In this document: one piece after another, positions 55,961 to 64,000 of the stretch | Layout of the letters: the number at the start of each line of letters is the position of its first letter | Position numbering within the stretch: position 1 is the stretch's first letter | NCBI RefSeq assembly: GCF_900100735.1 | Contig: NZ_FNCJ01000004.1 | Span: 188,019 to 252,018, forward strand | Length of the DNA stretch: 64,000 nucleotides | Source of the DNA: Paraburkholderia phenazinium | GTDB lineage: Bacteria; Pseudomonadota; Gammaproteobacteria; Burkholderiales; Burkholderiaceae | Direction of reading: 5' to 3' | Made by a program: the position numbers and the translations under genes | The notes under the pieces: model-generated | What the model saw: only the letters and a program-made list of their open reading frames with translations | Databases searched by the model: none | Told to the model about the DNA's origin: nothing

Positions 55961-56978
55961 GCGTATCCGTCTCCGGGTTTGACCCTTGGTTGATCTCATT
56001 GAGCTGGTCGATAAAGCGGCGGCATTCGGCCGGCAGCGGCGCTTCGAACTGCAGCACCGCGCCGGTGGCGGGGTGCGTCAGCTTGAGCCGGTACGCGTGC
56101 AGGAACATCCGCTTCAGTCCTGGGCGCGCATTACTTCGCGCCAGCTCTTTATTCAGTGCGAAATCGCCATATTTGGCGTCCCCGACGATCGGCAACTCCA
56201 GATGCGCGAGGTGAACCCGGATCTGATGCGTGCGGCCTGTCTTCAGTTCCGCTTCGAGCAACGCGTAGTCTGGCCAGCGGTTCACCAGGTTGAAAACCGT
56301 GTGCGACGCGAGGCCGTCCGCCTGCACCCGCACGCGGCGCTCGCCATCCGCGGTCAGATACTTGTGCAGCGGTTCCTTGACCGCCCGGCGGCGGCCCCAG
56401 TCGCTCGCCCACTCGCCGTGGACGGCCGCATAGTAGCGCTTGTCCATCTTGTTCTCGCGGATCTGCTCGTGCAGGTTGACCAGCGCCGCGCGCTTCTTGG
56501 CCAGCATTAGCACGCCCGAGGTCTCGCGGTCCAGCCGGTGCACCAGTTCGAGGAATTTTGCCTGCGGACGCGCCTCGCGCATCTGCTCGATCACCCCGAA
56601 CGCCACGCCGCTGCCGCCGTGCACCGCGACACCGGCCGGTTTGTCGATGACCAGCATGTGGTCATCTTCAAAAAGAATATCGAAATGGGCGGCCGGTACC
56701 GGATTGTGAGTACTCGCTTCGGTTCCCTGGGCAATGCGAATCGGCGGGACGCGCACCAGATCGCCATGCTCGAGGCGGTACTGGGCATCGACCCGACCCT
56801 TATTTACACGCACTTCCCCGCTGCGCAGGATGCGGTAAATGTGGCTTTTCGGCACGCCTTTACAGACGCGCAGGAGGAAGTTGTCGATGCGCTGTCCGGC
56901 CGCGCCGTCGTCGATCTCGATCATCGAGACCTGGTCACTTGCGACCGATTTCTGGGATATTTTGCCTAACTCTTTCAT
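55953..56978 (-). CDS. rluC: 23S rRNA pseudouridine synthase RluC
   Basis: Converts uridines 955, 2504 and 2580 (E. coli numbering) of 23S rRNA. From ATG 56978 (MKELGKISQKSV, 341 aa): S4 RNA-binding domain (GQRIDNFLLRVCKGVPKSHI, SGEVRVNKGRV) and the catalytic domain with LVHRLDRETSGVLMLAK, whose second Asp is catalytic, and GRTHQIRVHLAHL. Frames from 57020, 57068 or 57176 are longer but not family-like; no strong ribosome site is seen at 56978. The neighbourhood next to rne is the same as in enterobacteria. Confidence 0.95.
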   Translation of the reverse strand: MKELGKISQKSVASDQVSMIEIDDGAAGQRIDNFLLRVCKGVPKSHIYRILRSGEVRVNKGRVDAQYRLEHGDLVRVPPIRIAQGTEASTHNPVPAAHFDILFEDDHMLVIDKPAGVAVHGGSGVAFGVIEQMREARPQAKFLELVHRLDRETSGVLMLAKKRAALVNLHEQIRENKMDKRYYAAVHGEWASDWGRRRAVKEPLHKYLTADGERRVRVQADGLASHTVFNLVNRWPDYALLEAELKTGRTHQIRVHLAHLELPIVGDAKYGDFALNKELARSNARPGLKRMFLHAYRLKLTHPATGAVLQFEAPLPAECRRFIDQLNEINQGSNPETDTHG

Positions 56979-57299
56979 TCTGAATATAATTTGCCCAGCA
57001 GTCTGCGGCGGCCGGCGCATTGTCCGGTATTCCGGCAGTCTGCGCAGGTGCAAGCGATAAACAGTCATTTTACTTGCGCCCGGGTCTGGTTGCTCACCCG
57101 CATAACGAGATGCAACAAGTTGTACGCACGGAGTCAGCACCCGGCAGGGACGGCGCCCACAGGCGCGTTCGGTCATGGTCGGCTCCGCGGTAACGGAATT
57201 TTGGTAAAAAAGAATTTAACTGCGAGCCTTGGTATCGGGCGGTTTGACGCCCTGCAGGACGAGGCTTCCGGTTGCGAAAATACGGCGTGCGCCCGTGGC

Positions 57300-57320
57300 G
57301 TCTTGTAGAAAGTACAAGAC
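57300..57320 (+). promoter_or_regulatory. Hairpin in the rne leader
   Basis: Perfect 7-pair stem GTCTTGT/ACAAGAC with loop AGAAAGT, about 390 bases before the rne start. Could be a structural element of the leader or a dyad operator. Confidence 0.45.
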
Positions 57321-57637
57321 ATGGCGACGTCAAAATGAGGCGAGACACCCCCGGCGAGAAAAGACGCGCCTATTGCGCGAACTTCCCGCTGCGGCTCGAC
57401 CGCAACCTTCGACCCTCCGGTCACGCGCCCAGTTGGCGCACCGGCGCGAGTGGACGAAGGCGTGTGAAGGTCAGCCGGCAGTACCCGCGGCGTGTCGGGT
57501 CATTATTTGAAGCCGTGTTCGCATGTGCCCTGCGGCACCGTGTCCTTTTGTACGGACCGGGCCCTCTCAGGCAATTCTCCCCGCCATTTTTCCCGCTCCA
57601 GCGTGCTTGTGAAAACACAATAAAGCGCGGCATGCCG

Positions 57638-57684
57638 CTGCCCTGAAACGTCCTTTGCGTCTGACAAACGCAAGGCGTGGGCAG
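57638..57684 (+). promoter_or_regulatory. Two-tier hairpin just before rne
   Basis: Outer stem CTGCCC/GGGCAG (57638-57643 with 57679-57684) encloses inner stem TTTGCGT/ACGCAAG (57654-57660 with 57668-57674, one G-U). It ends 24 bases before the ATG, so it could affect ribosome access or RNase E autoregulation. Confidence 0.45.
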
Positions 57685-57708
57685 GCTTTGCCGCTCTGGA
57701 GCCGTTCA

Positions 57709-60700
57709 ATGAAACGAATGTTGTTTAACGCGACGCAGCAGGAAGAACTGCGCGTAGCCATCGTCGATGGGCAAAAACTCATCGATATCGACATCGAAAC
57801 CGCCGGGCGCGAACAGCGCAAAGGCAATATTTACAAGGGCATCATTACCCGCATCGAGCCGTCGCTCGAAGCCTGTTTCGTCAACTACGGCGAAGACCGC
57901 CACGGTTTTCTGCCGTTCAAGGAAGTCGCCCGTCAGTATTTCCGTGACGGCGTCGACATGCGCTCCGCCCGTATCCAGGACGCCCTGAAAGAAGGTCAGG
58001 AACTGATCGTTCAGGTCGAAAAGGAAGAACGCGGCAACAAGGGCGCCGCCCTCACCACCTTCATCTCGCTGGCAGGCCGTTATCTGGTCCTGATGCCGAA
58101 CAACCCGCGCGGCGGCGGCGTATCGCGCCGGATCGAGGGCGACGACCGTCAGGAACTGCGCGAAACCATGGCGCAGCTGCAATTGCCGGAAGGCATGAGC
58201 ATCATCGCGCGTACGGCCGGCATTGGCCGCTCCGCCGAAGAGCTGCAGTGGGACCTGAATTACCTGATGCAACTGTGGCGCGCCATCGAAGCCGCGTCGC
58301 AAAGCGGCTCGACCGGTCAGCCGATGCTGATTTATCTCGAATCGAGCCTGGTGATCCGCGCGATTCGCGACTATTTCCAGCCGGATATCGGCGAAATCCT
58401 CATCGACACCACGGAAATCCATGACCAGGCCCGCGCCTTCATGGACATCGTGATGCCGGACAATGTCGGCAAGGTGAAGCGGTATCACGACGATGTGCCG
58501 CTTTTCTCGCGCTTCCAGATCGAACACCAGATCGAAACGGCGTACTCGCGCACGGTGCCGCTGCCCTCGGGCGGCGCGATCGTGATCGACCACACCGAAG
58601 CACTGGTCGCGATCGACGTGAACTCGGCACGCGCCACCAAGGGCGCCGACATCGAGGAAACCGCTGCACGCACCAACCTCGAAGCCGCCGACGAAGTGGC
58701 CCGCCAGTTGCGCCTGCGCGACCTGGGCGGCCTGATCGTGATCGACTTCATCGACATGGAATCGGCCAAGAGCCAGCGCGAAGTCGAACAGCGCCTGAAA
58801 GATGCGTTGAAGCACGACCGTGCGCGCGTCCAGATGGGCAAGATCTCGCGCTTCGGCCTGATGGAACTGTCGCGTCAGCGTCTGCGCCCGGCTTTGTCGG
58901 AAGGCAGCCACGTGACCTGCCCGCGTTGTAACGGCACGGGCCACATCCGCGATACCGAATCGTCCGCGCTGCAAGTGCTGCGGATCATTCAGGAAGAAGC
59001 GATGAAGGAAAACACCGCGGCAATTCATTGCCAGGTGCCGGTCGAAGTGACCGCCTTCCTGCTGAACGAGAAGCGTGCCGAAATCAACAAGATCGAGTCG
59101 CGTTTCAAGGTCAATGTCGTCCTGATCCCGAACAAGCACCTCGACACGCCGCACTACAAGCTCGAGCGCCTGCGTCACGACGACGCGCGCCTCGACGATC
59201 CGCGCGCTTCGTGGAAGATGGCCGAAGAAGCGGCCCGCGAACTGGAATCGGAAACCGGTTACAGCAAGCGCACTGAAGAAGTGAAGCCGAAGCAGGAAGC
59301 GGCGGTCAAGGGCATCACGCCTGAAAAGCCGGCGCCGAGCGCACCGGTTCGCCCGGCTGCAACGGCTACGCCTGCGCCTGTCGCAGTCACGCCGGCTAGC
59401 GGCGGCTTCATCGGCTGGCTGAAGAAGCTGTTCGGCGCAGCGCCGGCGGCTCCGGCACCTGCAGCACCGGCGCCCGTCGAGCAGACGGCGCGTCCGGCAC
59501 GCGGCGATCGTCCGGAGCGCGGTGAGCGCAGCGGCGAACGCGGCGGCGACCGTAACCGCAACCGCCGTGGCGGCGCGAGCGGCCGCGATGGCGCGGCACG
59601 CGGCGAAGGTGCCGCAGTCGGCGGCCGTCAAGGCCAGCCGTCGCAACGTCGCGACGAACGTGAAGGACGCGAGGGCCGCGAAGCCCGCGAAGCCCGCGAG
59701 GGCCGTGAGCCGCGTGAAGCACGCGAGTCGCGCGAACCGCGTGAGGGCCGTGAAGCTCGTGAACCGCGTACTGGCCGTGAGCCGCGCGAAGGTCGTGAAG
59801 GCCGCGACAACCGTGGCGAGCGCGCAGACCGTGGCGAGGCCGTGGAAAACGCGCCGCGCGCCGAGCGTGGCGAGCGCCAGGAACGCGGTGAACGTCGCGA
59901 TCGTGGCGAGCGTCCGGAACGCGGCGAACGTCGCAAGCCGCAGCCGGAAGCCGCAGAAGCACTGAACCAGGACGAAAACCAGACGGATCTTCTGACCCAA
60001 AACCAGGCTGGCAACCTTGAAGGCGGCGCCCCCGTCGATCAGGAAGCCGTAGCCCGTGAAGGCGAAGAGCGCCGTCGCCGCCGTCGCGGCCGCCGTGGCG
60101 GTCGTCGCGAGCGTGAAGAAGAAGGCGTGAACGGCAATCTCGGCGCCGAAGGTGCTGAGTCTGCCGAAGGTGCCGAAGCAGAAGGCGAAACGGCCAGCGC
60201 AGCAGTCGAGACGCCGGCCCAGCAGCCGCGTCAGGAAGCGCCGGCTGCCGCACCGGTTGAAGCGGTCGTCGCAGCCGTGGCAACGGAAACCACCGTCGTC
60301 ACGGAACTGCATGCTGCAACCGAAACGCCGGTTCTGGCCGCCGAACAGGCTGCCAAGACCGAAGCCTTCGTGCCGGCCGCGCAAGCAGCCGTGTCCGAAG
60401 CGCCGGTTGTGACGCAAGCCGAGCCGACCTACGCTGCATTCGCACCGGCCGCTCCGGTGGCTCCGGTCGTCACCGAAGCCGCACCCGTCGAGACGACGAG
60501 CGCGGCGCCGGCAGCCCCGGCGGTCGAAGCACCGGCAGTTGAAACGCCTGTGTACGCCCCGGCAGCCGTCGAACCGGCAGTCGCCGCGACGGTTGCAGCC
60601 GAACCGGTCGCCGCTCCGGCGCCGGTCGAGCCAGCAGCACCGGCCGCTGCGGCGCTCGAGGTTGTAGCACCGGTGGAAGCACAACCGGTGGTCGAAGCCG

Positions 60701-61032
60701 CGCCGCAAGCCGCAGCCGAAGCCATCGCCCCGGCCGCACCGCAACCGGCAATTGCACCTGTGCAAGCGCCGCTCCAGGCTGCTGAGCCGGCGCCGCTCGC
60801 CGCCGCCCCGGAAGTGGCTGCGCGCAACGGCCTGTCGGCGGAAGCCCTGCAACCGGTGCTGGAAAGCGCTGGCCTTGTGTGGGTCAACACCGACTCCGCC
60901 AAGCTGCGGGCCGCCCAGGAAGCCGCTGCGCAGGCCGTAAAGCCTGCCCGCGCACCGCGCGAGCGCAAGCCGCTGCCGCCGGTGGATAGCACGCCGATGC
61001 AACAGGTCGAAACGGCGAAGCACCAGCAGTAA
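57709..61032 (+). CDS. rne: Ribonuclease E
   Basis: Main endoribonuclease for mRNA decay and rRNA/tRNA processing and scaffold of the degradosome. 1107 residues from ATG 57709 ([16 protein letters not shown]). S1 domain ([19 protein letters not shown], about 38-120), DNase I-like catalytic part with the metal Asp residues in [13 protein letters not shown] and VIDFIDMES, Zn-link CPRC ([12 protein letters not shown], about 405), small domain to about 510. The C-terminal half is disordered: a membrane-binding-like helix [13 protein letters not shown], an Arg/Glu repeat tract (about 640-745) and an Ala/Pro/Val/Glu tract (about 830-1050). A terminator follows. Confidence 0.97.
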   Translation: MKRMLFNATQQEELRVAIVDGQKLIDIDIETAGREQRKGNIYKGIITRIEPSLEACFVNYGEDRHGFLPFKEVARQYFRDGVDMRSARIQDALKEGQELIVQVEKEERGNKGAALTTFISLAGRYLVLMPNNPRGGGVSRRIEGDDRQELRETMAQLQLPEGMSIIARTAGIGRSAEELQWDLNYLMQLWRAIEAASQSGSTGQPMLIYLESSLVIRAIRDYFQPDIGEILIDTTEIHDQARAFMDIVMPDNVGKVKRYHDDVPLFSRFQIEHQIETAYSRTVPLPSGGAIVIDHTEALVAIDVNSARATKGADIEETAARTNLEAADEVARQLRLRDLGGLIVIDFIDMESAKSQREVEQRLKDALKHDRARVQMGKISRFGLMELSRQRLRPALSEGSHVTCPRCNGTGHIRDTESSALQVLRIIQEEAMKENTAAIHCQVPVEVTAFLLNEKRAEINKIESRFKVNVVLIPNKHLDTPHYKLERLRHDDARLDDPRASWKMAEEAARELESETGYSKRTEEVKPKQEAAVKGITPEKPAPSAPVRPAATATPAPVAVTPASGGFIGWLKKLFGAAPAAPAPAAPAPVEQTARPARGDRPERGERSGERGGDRNRNRRGGASGRDGAARGEGAAVGGRQGQPSQRRDEREGREGREAREAREGREPREARESREPREGREAREPRTGREPREGREGRDNRGERADRGEAVENAPRAERGERQERGERRDRGERPERGERRKPQPEAAEALNQDENQTDLLTQNQAGNLEGGAPVDQEAVAREGEERRRRRRGRRGGRREREEEGVNGNLGAEGAESAEGAEAEGETASAAVETPAQQPRQEAPAAAPVEAVVAAVATETTVVTELHAATETPVLAAEQAAKTEAFVPAAQAAVSEAPVVTQAEPTYAAFAPAAPVAPVVTEAAPVETTSAAPAAPAVEAPAVETPVYAPAAVEPAVAATVAAEPVAAPAPVEPAAPAAAALEVVAPVEAQPVVEAAPQAAAEAIAPAAPQPAIAPVQAPLQAAEPAPLAAAPEVAARNGLSAEALQPVLESAGLVWVNTDSAKLRAAQEAAAQAVKPARAPRERKPLPPVDSTPMQQVETAKHQQ
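59650..59940 (+). repeat. Arg/Glu repeat tract inside rne
   Basis: Within the coding frame, CGCGA(A/G)-type hexamers and 12-mers encode strings such as [19 protein letters not shown] and later [20 protein letters not shown]. It corresponds to the arginine-rich RNA-binding part of RNase E scaffolds; the near-repetitive DNA could vary in length between strains. Confidence 0.75.
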
Positions 61033-61071
61033 GCCGCCACACCTGGCGCCGCAAGGCGTCATGCAGAACGG

Positions 61072-61099
61072 AAAGCCCGCCCTCACCGGCGGGCTTTTT
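61072..61099 (+). terminator. Terminator after rne
   Basis: Ten-pair stem AAAGCCCGCC/GGCGGGCTTT (61072-61081 with 61088-61097), six-base loop, five T at 61095-61099. Confidence 0.9.
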
Positions 61100-61183
61100 G
61101 TTTGCCTGAATTCGGGTATTCGTCCCATGTGGGCGGTCGGGCCTTCCGCTAAAATGGAAGTCTGCACTCACTTGAAGCAATCC

Positions 61184-62293
61184 ATGTCCCGACGCATCAT
61201 CCCTGTTGCCGACGTCAGCGCGGTGCCGGTCATCTCCGGCCCCTTGCAGACGCCGGGCGGCGTGCTGCGCGACACCTTGTCGCGCCCGCTGCGGGATCTG
61301 CGCATCTCGGTGACTGACCGCTGCAACTTCCGCTGCGTCTACTGCATGCCGCGCGCGGTGTTCGACAAGGATTACGCCTTCCTGCCGCACAGCGCGCTCT
61401 TGAGCTTCGAGGAAATCGAACGGCTCGCCGGCTTATTCGTCGCGCATGGCGTGGAAAAGATCCGCCTGACCGGCGGAGAGCCGCTGTTGCGCAAGAATCT
61501 GGAGTTCCTGATCGAGCGGCTCGCACAGCTCAGGACACCGGAAGGCCGGCCACTCGATCTCACCCTCACCACCAACGGTTCGCTGCTCGCACGCAAGGCG
61601 CGCAGCCTGAAGGATGCCGGGCTGACCCGCGTCACCGTGAGTCTCGACGCCCTCGACGATTCGCTGTTTCGCCACATGAACGACGCCGATTTCGCAGTGA
61701 GCGACGTGCTCGAGGGCATCGCCACCGCACAGGCGGTCGGCTTGGCGCCGGTGAAGGTCAACATGGTGGTCAAGCGCGGCACCAACGACACGGAAATCGT
61801 GCCGATGGCGCGCCACTTCAAAGGCTCCGGCTGCGTGCTGCGCTTCATCGAATATATGGATGTTGGCACTTCGAACGGCTGGAACATGGCCGAGGTGTTG
61901 CCTTCCGCCGAGGTCGTGGAACGGATCGCCGAGCATTTCCCGCTGGCGCCGCTCGAGGCGCACAGCGCGGCCGAAACGGCGCAGCGCTGGGGCTATACGG
62001 ACGGCAGCGGCGAAATCGGTGTGATCTCCAGCGTGACGCGCGCGTTCTGCGGCACCTGCACGCGGGCCCGGCTGTCCACCGAAGGCAAGCTGTACCTATG
62101 CCTGTTCGCATCGGCGGGACACGACCTGCGTGCGCTGGTGCGCAACGGCTCGAGCGACGCCGGGATCGCCTCCGCAGTCGCCCACATCTGGCAGGGTCGC
62201 GGCGACCGTTACTCGCAGTTGCGCGGCAGCGGCGACGCCGCCTCCCATGCGCCGGACGAGCGCCGCGTCGAAATGTCCTATATCGGCGGCTGA
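61184..62293 (+). CDS. moaA: GTP 3',8-cyclase
   Basis: Radical-SAM enzyme starting molybdenum cofactor synthesis from GTP. 369 residues from ATG 61184 ([11 protein letters not shown]). N-terminal cluster motif [12 protein letters not shown] (CX3CX2C), GGEPLLRKN, second C-terminal cluster [11 protein letters not shown] with the third Cys in YLCLF, and the essential C-terminal Gly-Gly (MSYIGG). The frame from 61061 starts inside the rne terminator and is not used. First of moaA-mobA-moeA. Confidence 0.97.
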   Translation: MSRRIIPVADVSAVPVISGPLQTPGGVLRDTLSRPLRDLRISVTDRCNFRCVYCMPRAVFDKDYAFLPHSALLSFEEIERLAGLFVAHGVEKIRLTGGEPLLRKNLEFLIERLAQLRTPEGRPLDLTLTTNGSLLARKARSLKDAGLTRVTVSLDALDDSLFRHMNDADFAVSDVLEGIATAQAVGLAPVKVNMVVKRGTNDTEIVPMARHFKGSGCVLRFIEYMDVGTSNGWNMAEVLPSAEVVERIAEHFPLAPLEAHSAAETAQRWGYTDGSGEIGVISSVTRAFCGTCTRARLSTEGKLYLCLFASAGHDLRALVRNGSSDAGIASAVAHIWQGRGDRYSQLRGSGDAASHAPDERRVEMSYIGG

Positions 62294-62300
62294 GGCCGTC

Positions 62301-62927
62301 TTGCCCGCCACCCTCGATCCCACACCCGCAAAACTCACCGGCCTCGTCCTCGCCGGTGGCCGCGGCACGCGCATGGGCGGCGTCGACAAAGGTCTGCAAA
62401 CCCTGCACGGCGAGCCGCTGGCGTTGCATGTCATCAAGCGCCTCGCGGCGCAGACCGAGGCGCTGCTCATCAGCGCCAATCGCCACCCCGAGGTCTATGC
62501 TGCGCTCGGCGCGCCATTCGGCGCGACGGTGGTGGCGGATACCCTCGCGGACTTTCCGGGACCGCTGGCGGGTCTGCTGGCTGGCTTGCGCGCCGCCCGC
62601 ACGGCATTCGTGCTGAGCGCACCGTGCGACTCACCCGGATTGCCCGGCGACCTGGCCGCCCGCCTCATGCAGGCGCTCGACGCGCAACAGGCCGATATCG
62701 CCACCGTCACCACCGTCGACGCCAACGGAAAAACCTCTATCCACCCCGTCTTCGCGTTGCTGCGCACGAGCCTCGCCGACGACCTCTCAGCCTTTCTGGA
62801 GGCGGGTGAACGCAAGGTCCGCGCGTGGTACGCACGCCACAAGACGGTCGAAGTCGCCTTTCCTGATGAGCGCGCGTTTTACAATATCAATTCTTTGCAA
62901 GAACTCGCCGACCTCGAACGTCATTGA
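62301..62927 (+). CDS. mobA: Molybdenum cofactor guanylyltransferase
   Basis: Attaches GMP to molybdopterin to form MGD cofactor. 208 residues starting at TTG 62301 (PATLDPTPAKLTG), with GAGG five bases upstream and 7 bases after moaA. NTP-binding loop LAGGRGTRMGGVDKGLQTL, then CDSPGLPGDLAARL with the metal Asp, and VFALLRTSLADDL. A longer frame overlapping moaA is spurious. Confidence 0.95.
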   Translation: MPATLDPTPAKLTGLVLAGGRGTRMGGVDKGLQTLHGEPLALHVIKRLAAQTEALLISANRHPEVYAALGAPFGATVVADTLADFPGPLAGLLAGLRAARTAFVLSAPCDSPGLPGDLAARLMQALDAQQADIATVTTVDANGKTSIHPVFALLRTSLADDLSAFLEAGERKVRAWYARHKTVEVAFPDERAFYNINSLQELADLERH

Positions 62928-63041
62928 GACGTCCCTGAGATCGTAGCCGTTGTCCTGCTCTGGCCGCACGGCGGCCACCGGATTCGCCTCCGCGCCGACC
63001 ATATCCGGCCGACCGCATCCGGCCGCGACGCGCCTCCACTC

Positions 63042-64000
63042 ATGACCACGCTTAACGAATTTTCCAGTTGCGTCGCCCAGTACGATCCTCATGCGCTGCC
63101 GGTCTCGGCCGCTCAGGCGATCGTGCGGCAGTGGGCCACGCCCGTCACCGCCATCGAACGCGTGTCACTGCACGACGCGCTCGACCGCGTGCTGGCCGCC
63201 GACATCGTGTCGCCGAGCAATGTACCCGCACACGACAACTCGGCCATGGACGGCTACGCATTCCAGAGCGCCGCGCTCACCAGTCAGGCCGAGGCCGAAA
63301 CTGTTGAGCTGACGGTCGCCGGCAAGGCGCTGGCCGGCCATCCGTTTGGCGGCGCCGTCGCGGCAACGGAATGTGTGCGGGTCATGACGGGGGCCTCGAT
63401 GCCGGCCGGTTGCGACACCGTTGTGCCGCAAGAGCTGGTCACGCGCGGCGGCGAGACCATCCGTTTTGCCGCCTCGGCCGTGCGCGGCGGGGCCAACCGG
63501 CGCCTCGCGGGCGAGGATCTGGCGCTCGGCAGCGCGGCGCTGCGCGCCGGCCGTATCCTGCGCGCCTCGGACCTCGGCTTGATCGCATCGCTTGGCATCG
63601 GCGAAGTGCCGGTGCGGCGGCGTCTGCGGGTCGCGTTCTTTTCGACCGGCGACGAACTGCGCTCGCTCGGCGAACCGCTCGATCCAGGCTGCGTGTACGA
63701 CAGCAACCGTCACACGCTGTTTGCCATGCTGCGGCGAATGAACATCGATACGCTCGACCTGGGTGTGGTGCGCGATCAGCCCGACGCACTCGAAGCCGCG
63801 CTGCGCAGCGCAGCGGCCAGCGCCGACGTGGTGCTGACTTCGGGCGGCGTATCGGTCGGCGAAGCGGATTTCACCCAGAAGTTGCTGCGAACCTTTGGTG
63901 ACGTCGCCTTCTGGAGTCTGGCGATGCGCCCGGGACGTCCGCTCGCATTCGGCCGCGTCTGGTCGGGCGAGCGCCCCGGTCTCGGCCTGCCTGCGCTATT
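63042..64000 (+). CDS. moeA: Molybdopterin molybdenumtransferase (3' end beyond window)
   Basis: Inserts molybdate into adenylated molybdopterin. ATG 63042 (MTTLNEFSSCVAQYDPHALP) opens a frame that runs through base 64000 without a stop, so about 319 of roughly 400 residues are seen. Family blocks: SNVPAHDNSAMDGYA, VMTGASMPAGCDTVVPQE, FFSTGDEL, and TSGGVSVGEADFTQ, the molybdate/GTP-like site. It follows mobA by 114 bases. Confidence 0.96.
   Translation, partial: MTTLNEFSSCVAQYDPHALPVSAAQAIVRQWATPVTAIERVSLHDALDRVLAADIVSPSNVPAHDNSAMDGYAFQSAALTSQAEAETVELTVAGKALAGHPFGGAVAATECVRVMTGASMPAGCDTVVPQELVTRGGETIRFAASAVRGGANRRLAGEDLALGSAALRAGRILRASDLGLIASLGIGEVPVRRRLRVAFFSTGDELRSLGEPLDPGCVYDSNRHTLFAMLRRMNIDTLDLGVVRDQPDALEAALRSAAASADVVLTSGGVSVGEADFTQKLLRTFGDVAFWSLAMRPGRPLAFGRVWSGERPGLGLPAL

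Larger units (their letters stand above)
56979..57708. promoter_or_regulatory. Divergent rluC-rne region with long rne leader
   Basis: 730 bases without a credible gene between divergent rluC and rne. It must hold both promoters. Near rluC there is an AT-rich TTATATT. On the rne side two hairpins are visible and annotated separately. In E. coli RNase E trims its own message through a structured leader of several hundred bases; a comparable leader here is plausible from length and structure. Confidence 0.55.

Noticed and set aside
57706..61167. 1153-codon open frame antisense to rne
   Set aside because: It mirrors the repetitive GC-rich rne gene codon for codon; its protein is Arg/Cys/Phe-rich nonsense, while the + strand gives a textbook RNase E.
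61061..61183. Upstream start for moaA at 61061
   Set aside because: That start lies before the rne terminator and adds residues unlike MoaA; ATG 61184 fits the family.

Overview
The window is high-GC, densely coded chromosome of a betaproteobacterium of the Burkholderia/Paraburkholderia type. This is judged from protein content and gene order only; no database search was possible. The strongest signs are the long run rpmF-plsX-fabH-fabD-fabG-acpP-fabF-rpoE-rseA-rseB-mucD-lepA-lepB-rnc-era-recO-pdxJ-acpS-nagZ, the EarP/EF-P(Arg32) pair, and an RNase E gene divergent from rluC.

Layout. 1-12.7 kb: end of an ABC exporter, otsB-otsA (trehalose synthesis), a Sco/PCuAC copper-delivery pair, an ElaA-type acetyltransferase, a lipoprotein, a TraB/GumN protein, a membrane diguanylate cyclase, a LysR regulator, a GlcG/HbpS-like protein, a small unknown gene and a decayed DUF1254/DUF1214-type gene. 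12.86-24.17 kb: a genomic island of about 11.2 kb inserted in tRNA-Cys. A 100-bp repeat (3' part of tRNA-Cys plus its terminator) lies at both ends. Inside, all on the minus strand, are a broken integrase joined in frame to the C-terminal half of a phage-type adenine methylase, an unknown mobile-element gene, an orphan tssF, a VgrG-lipase effector with an ankyrin protein, an Eag-type (DcrB/DUF1795) chaperone, a prePAAR/PAAR effector with an unrecognised C-terminal domain, and a likely immunity gene. 24.1-32.0 kb: tRNA-Cys, two identical tRNA-Gly, pgsA, uvrC, earP, efp, a CsbD protein and an orphan sigma-54-type response regulator. 32.1-52.2 kb: one long minus-strand array joining phospholipid/fatty-acid synthesis, the sigma-E envelope stress system, protein export, RNA processing, PLP synthesis, ACP activation and muropeptide recycling. 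52.5-57.0 kb: maf and an RsmI-like methylase converge on a rluC-gph-Rieske-sppA operon. 57.7-64 kb: rne with a long leader, then moaA, mobA and the start of moeA.

The most interesting part is the island. It looks like a former integrative element whose integrase has been lost to an amber codon and a deletion, so that it is now fixed while carrying two type VI secretion effector modules. One effector has the full prePAAR/transmembrane/Eag architecture but a C-terminal domain I cannot assign. Several short intergenic tandem repeats (9, 11 and 12 bp periods) and a paired 19-bp repeat are also unexplained by the genes.
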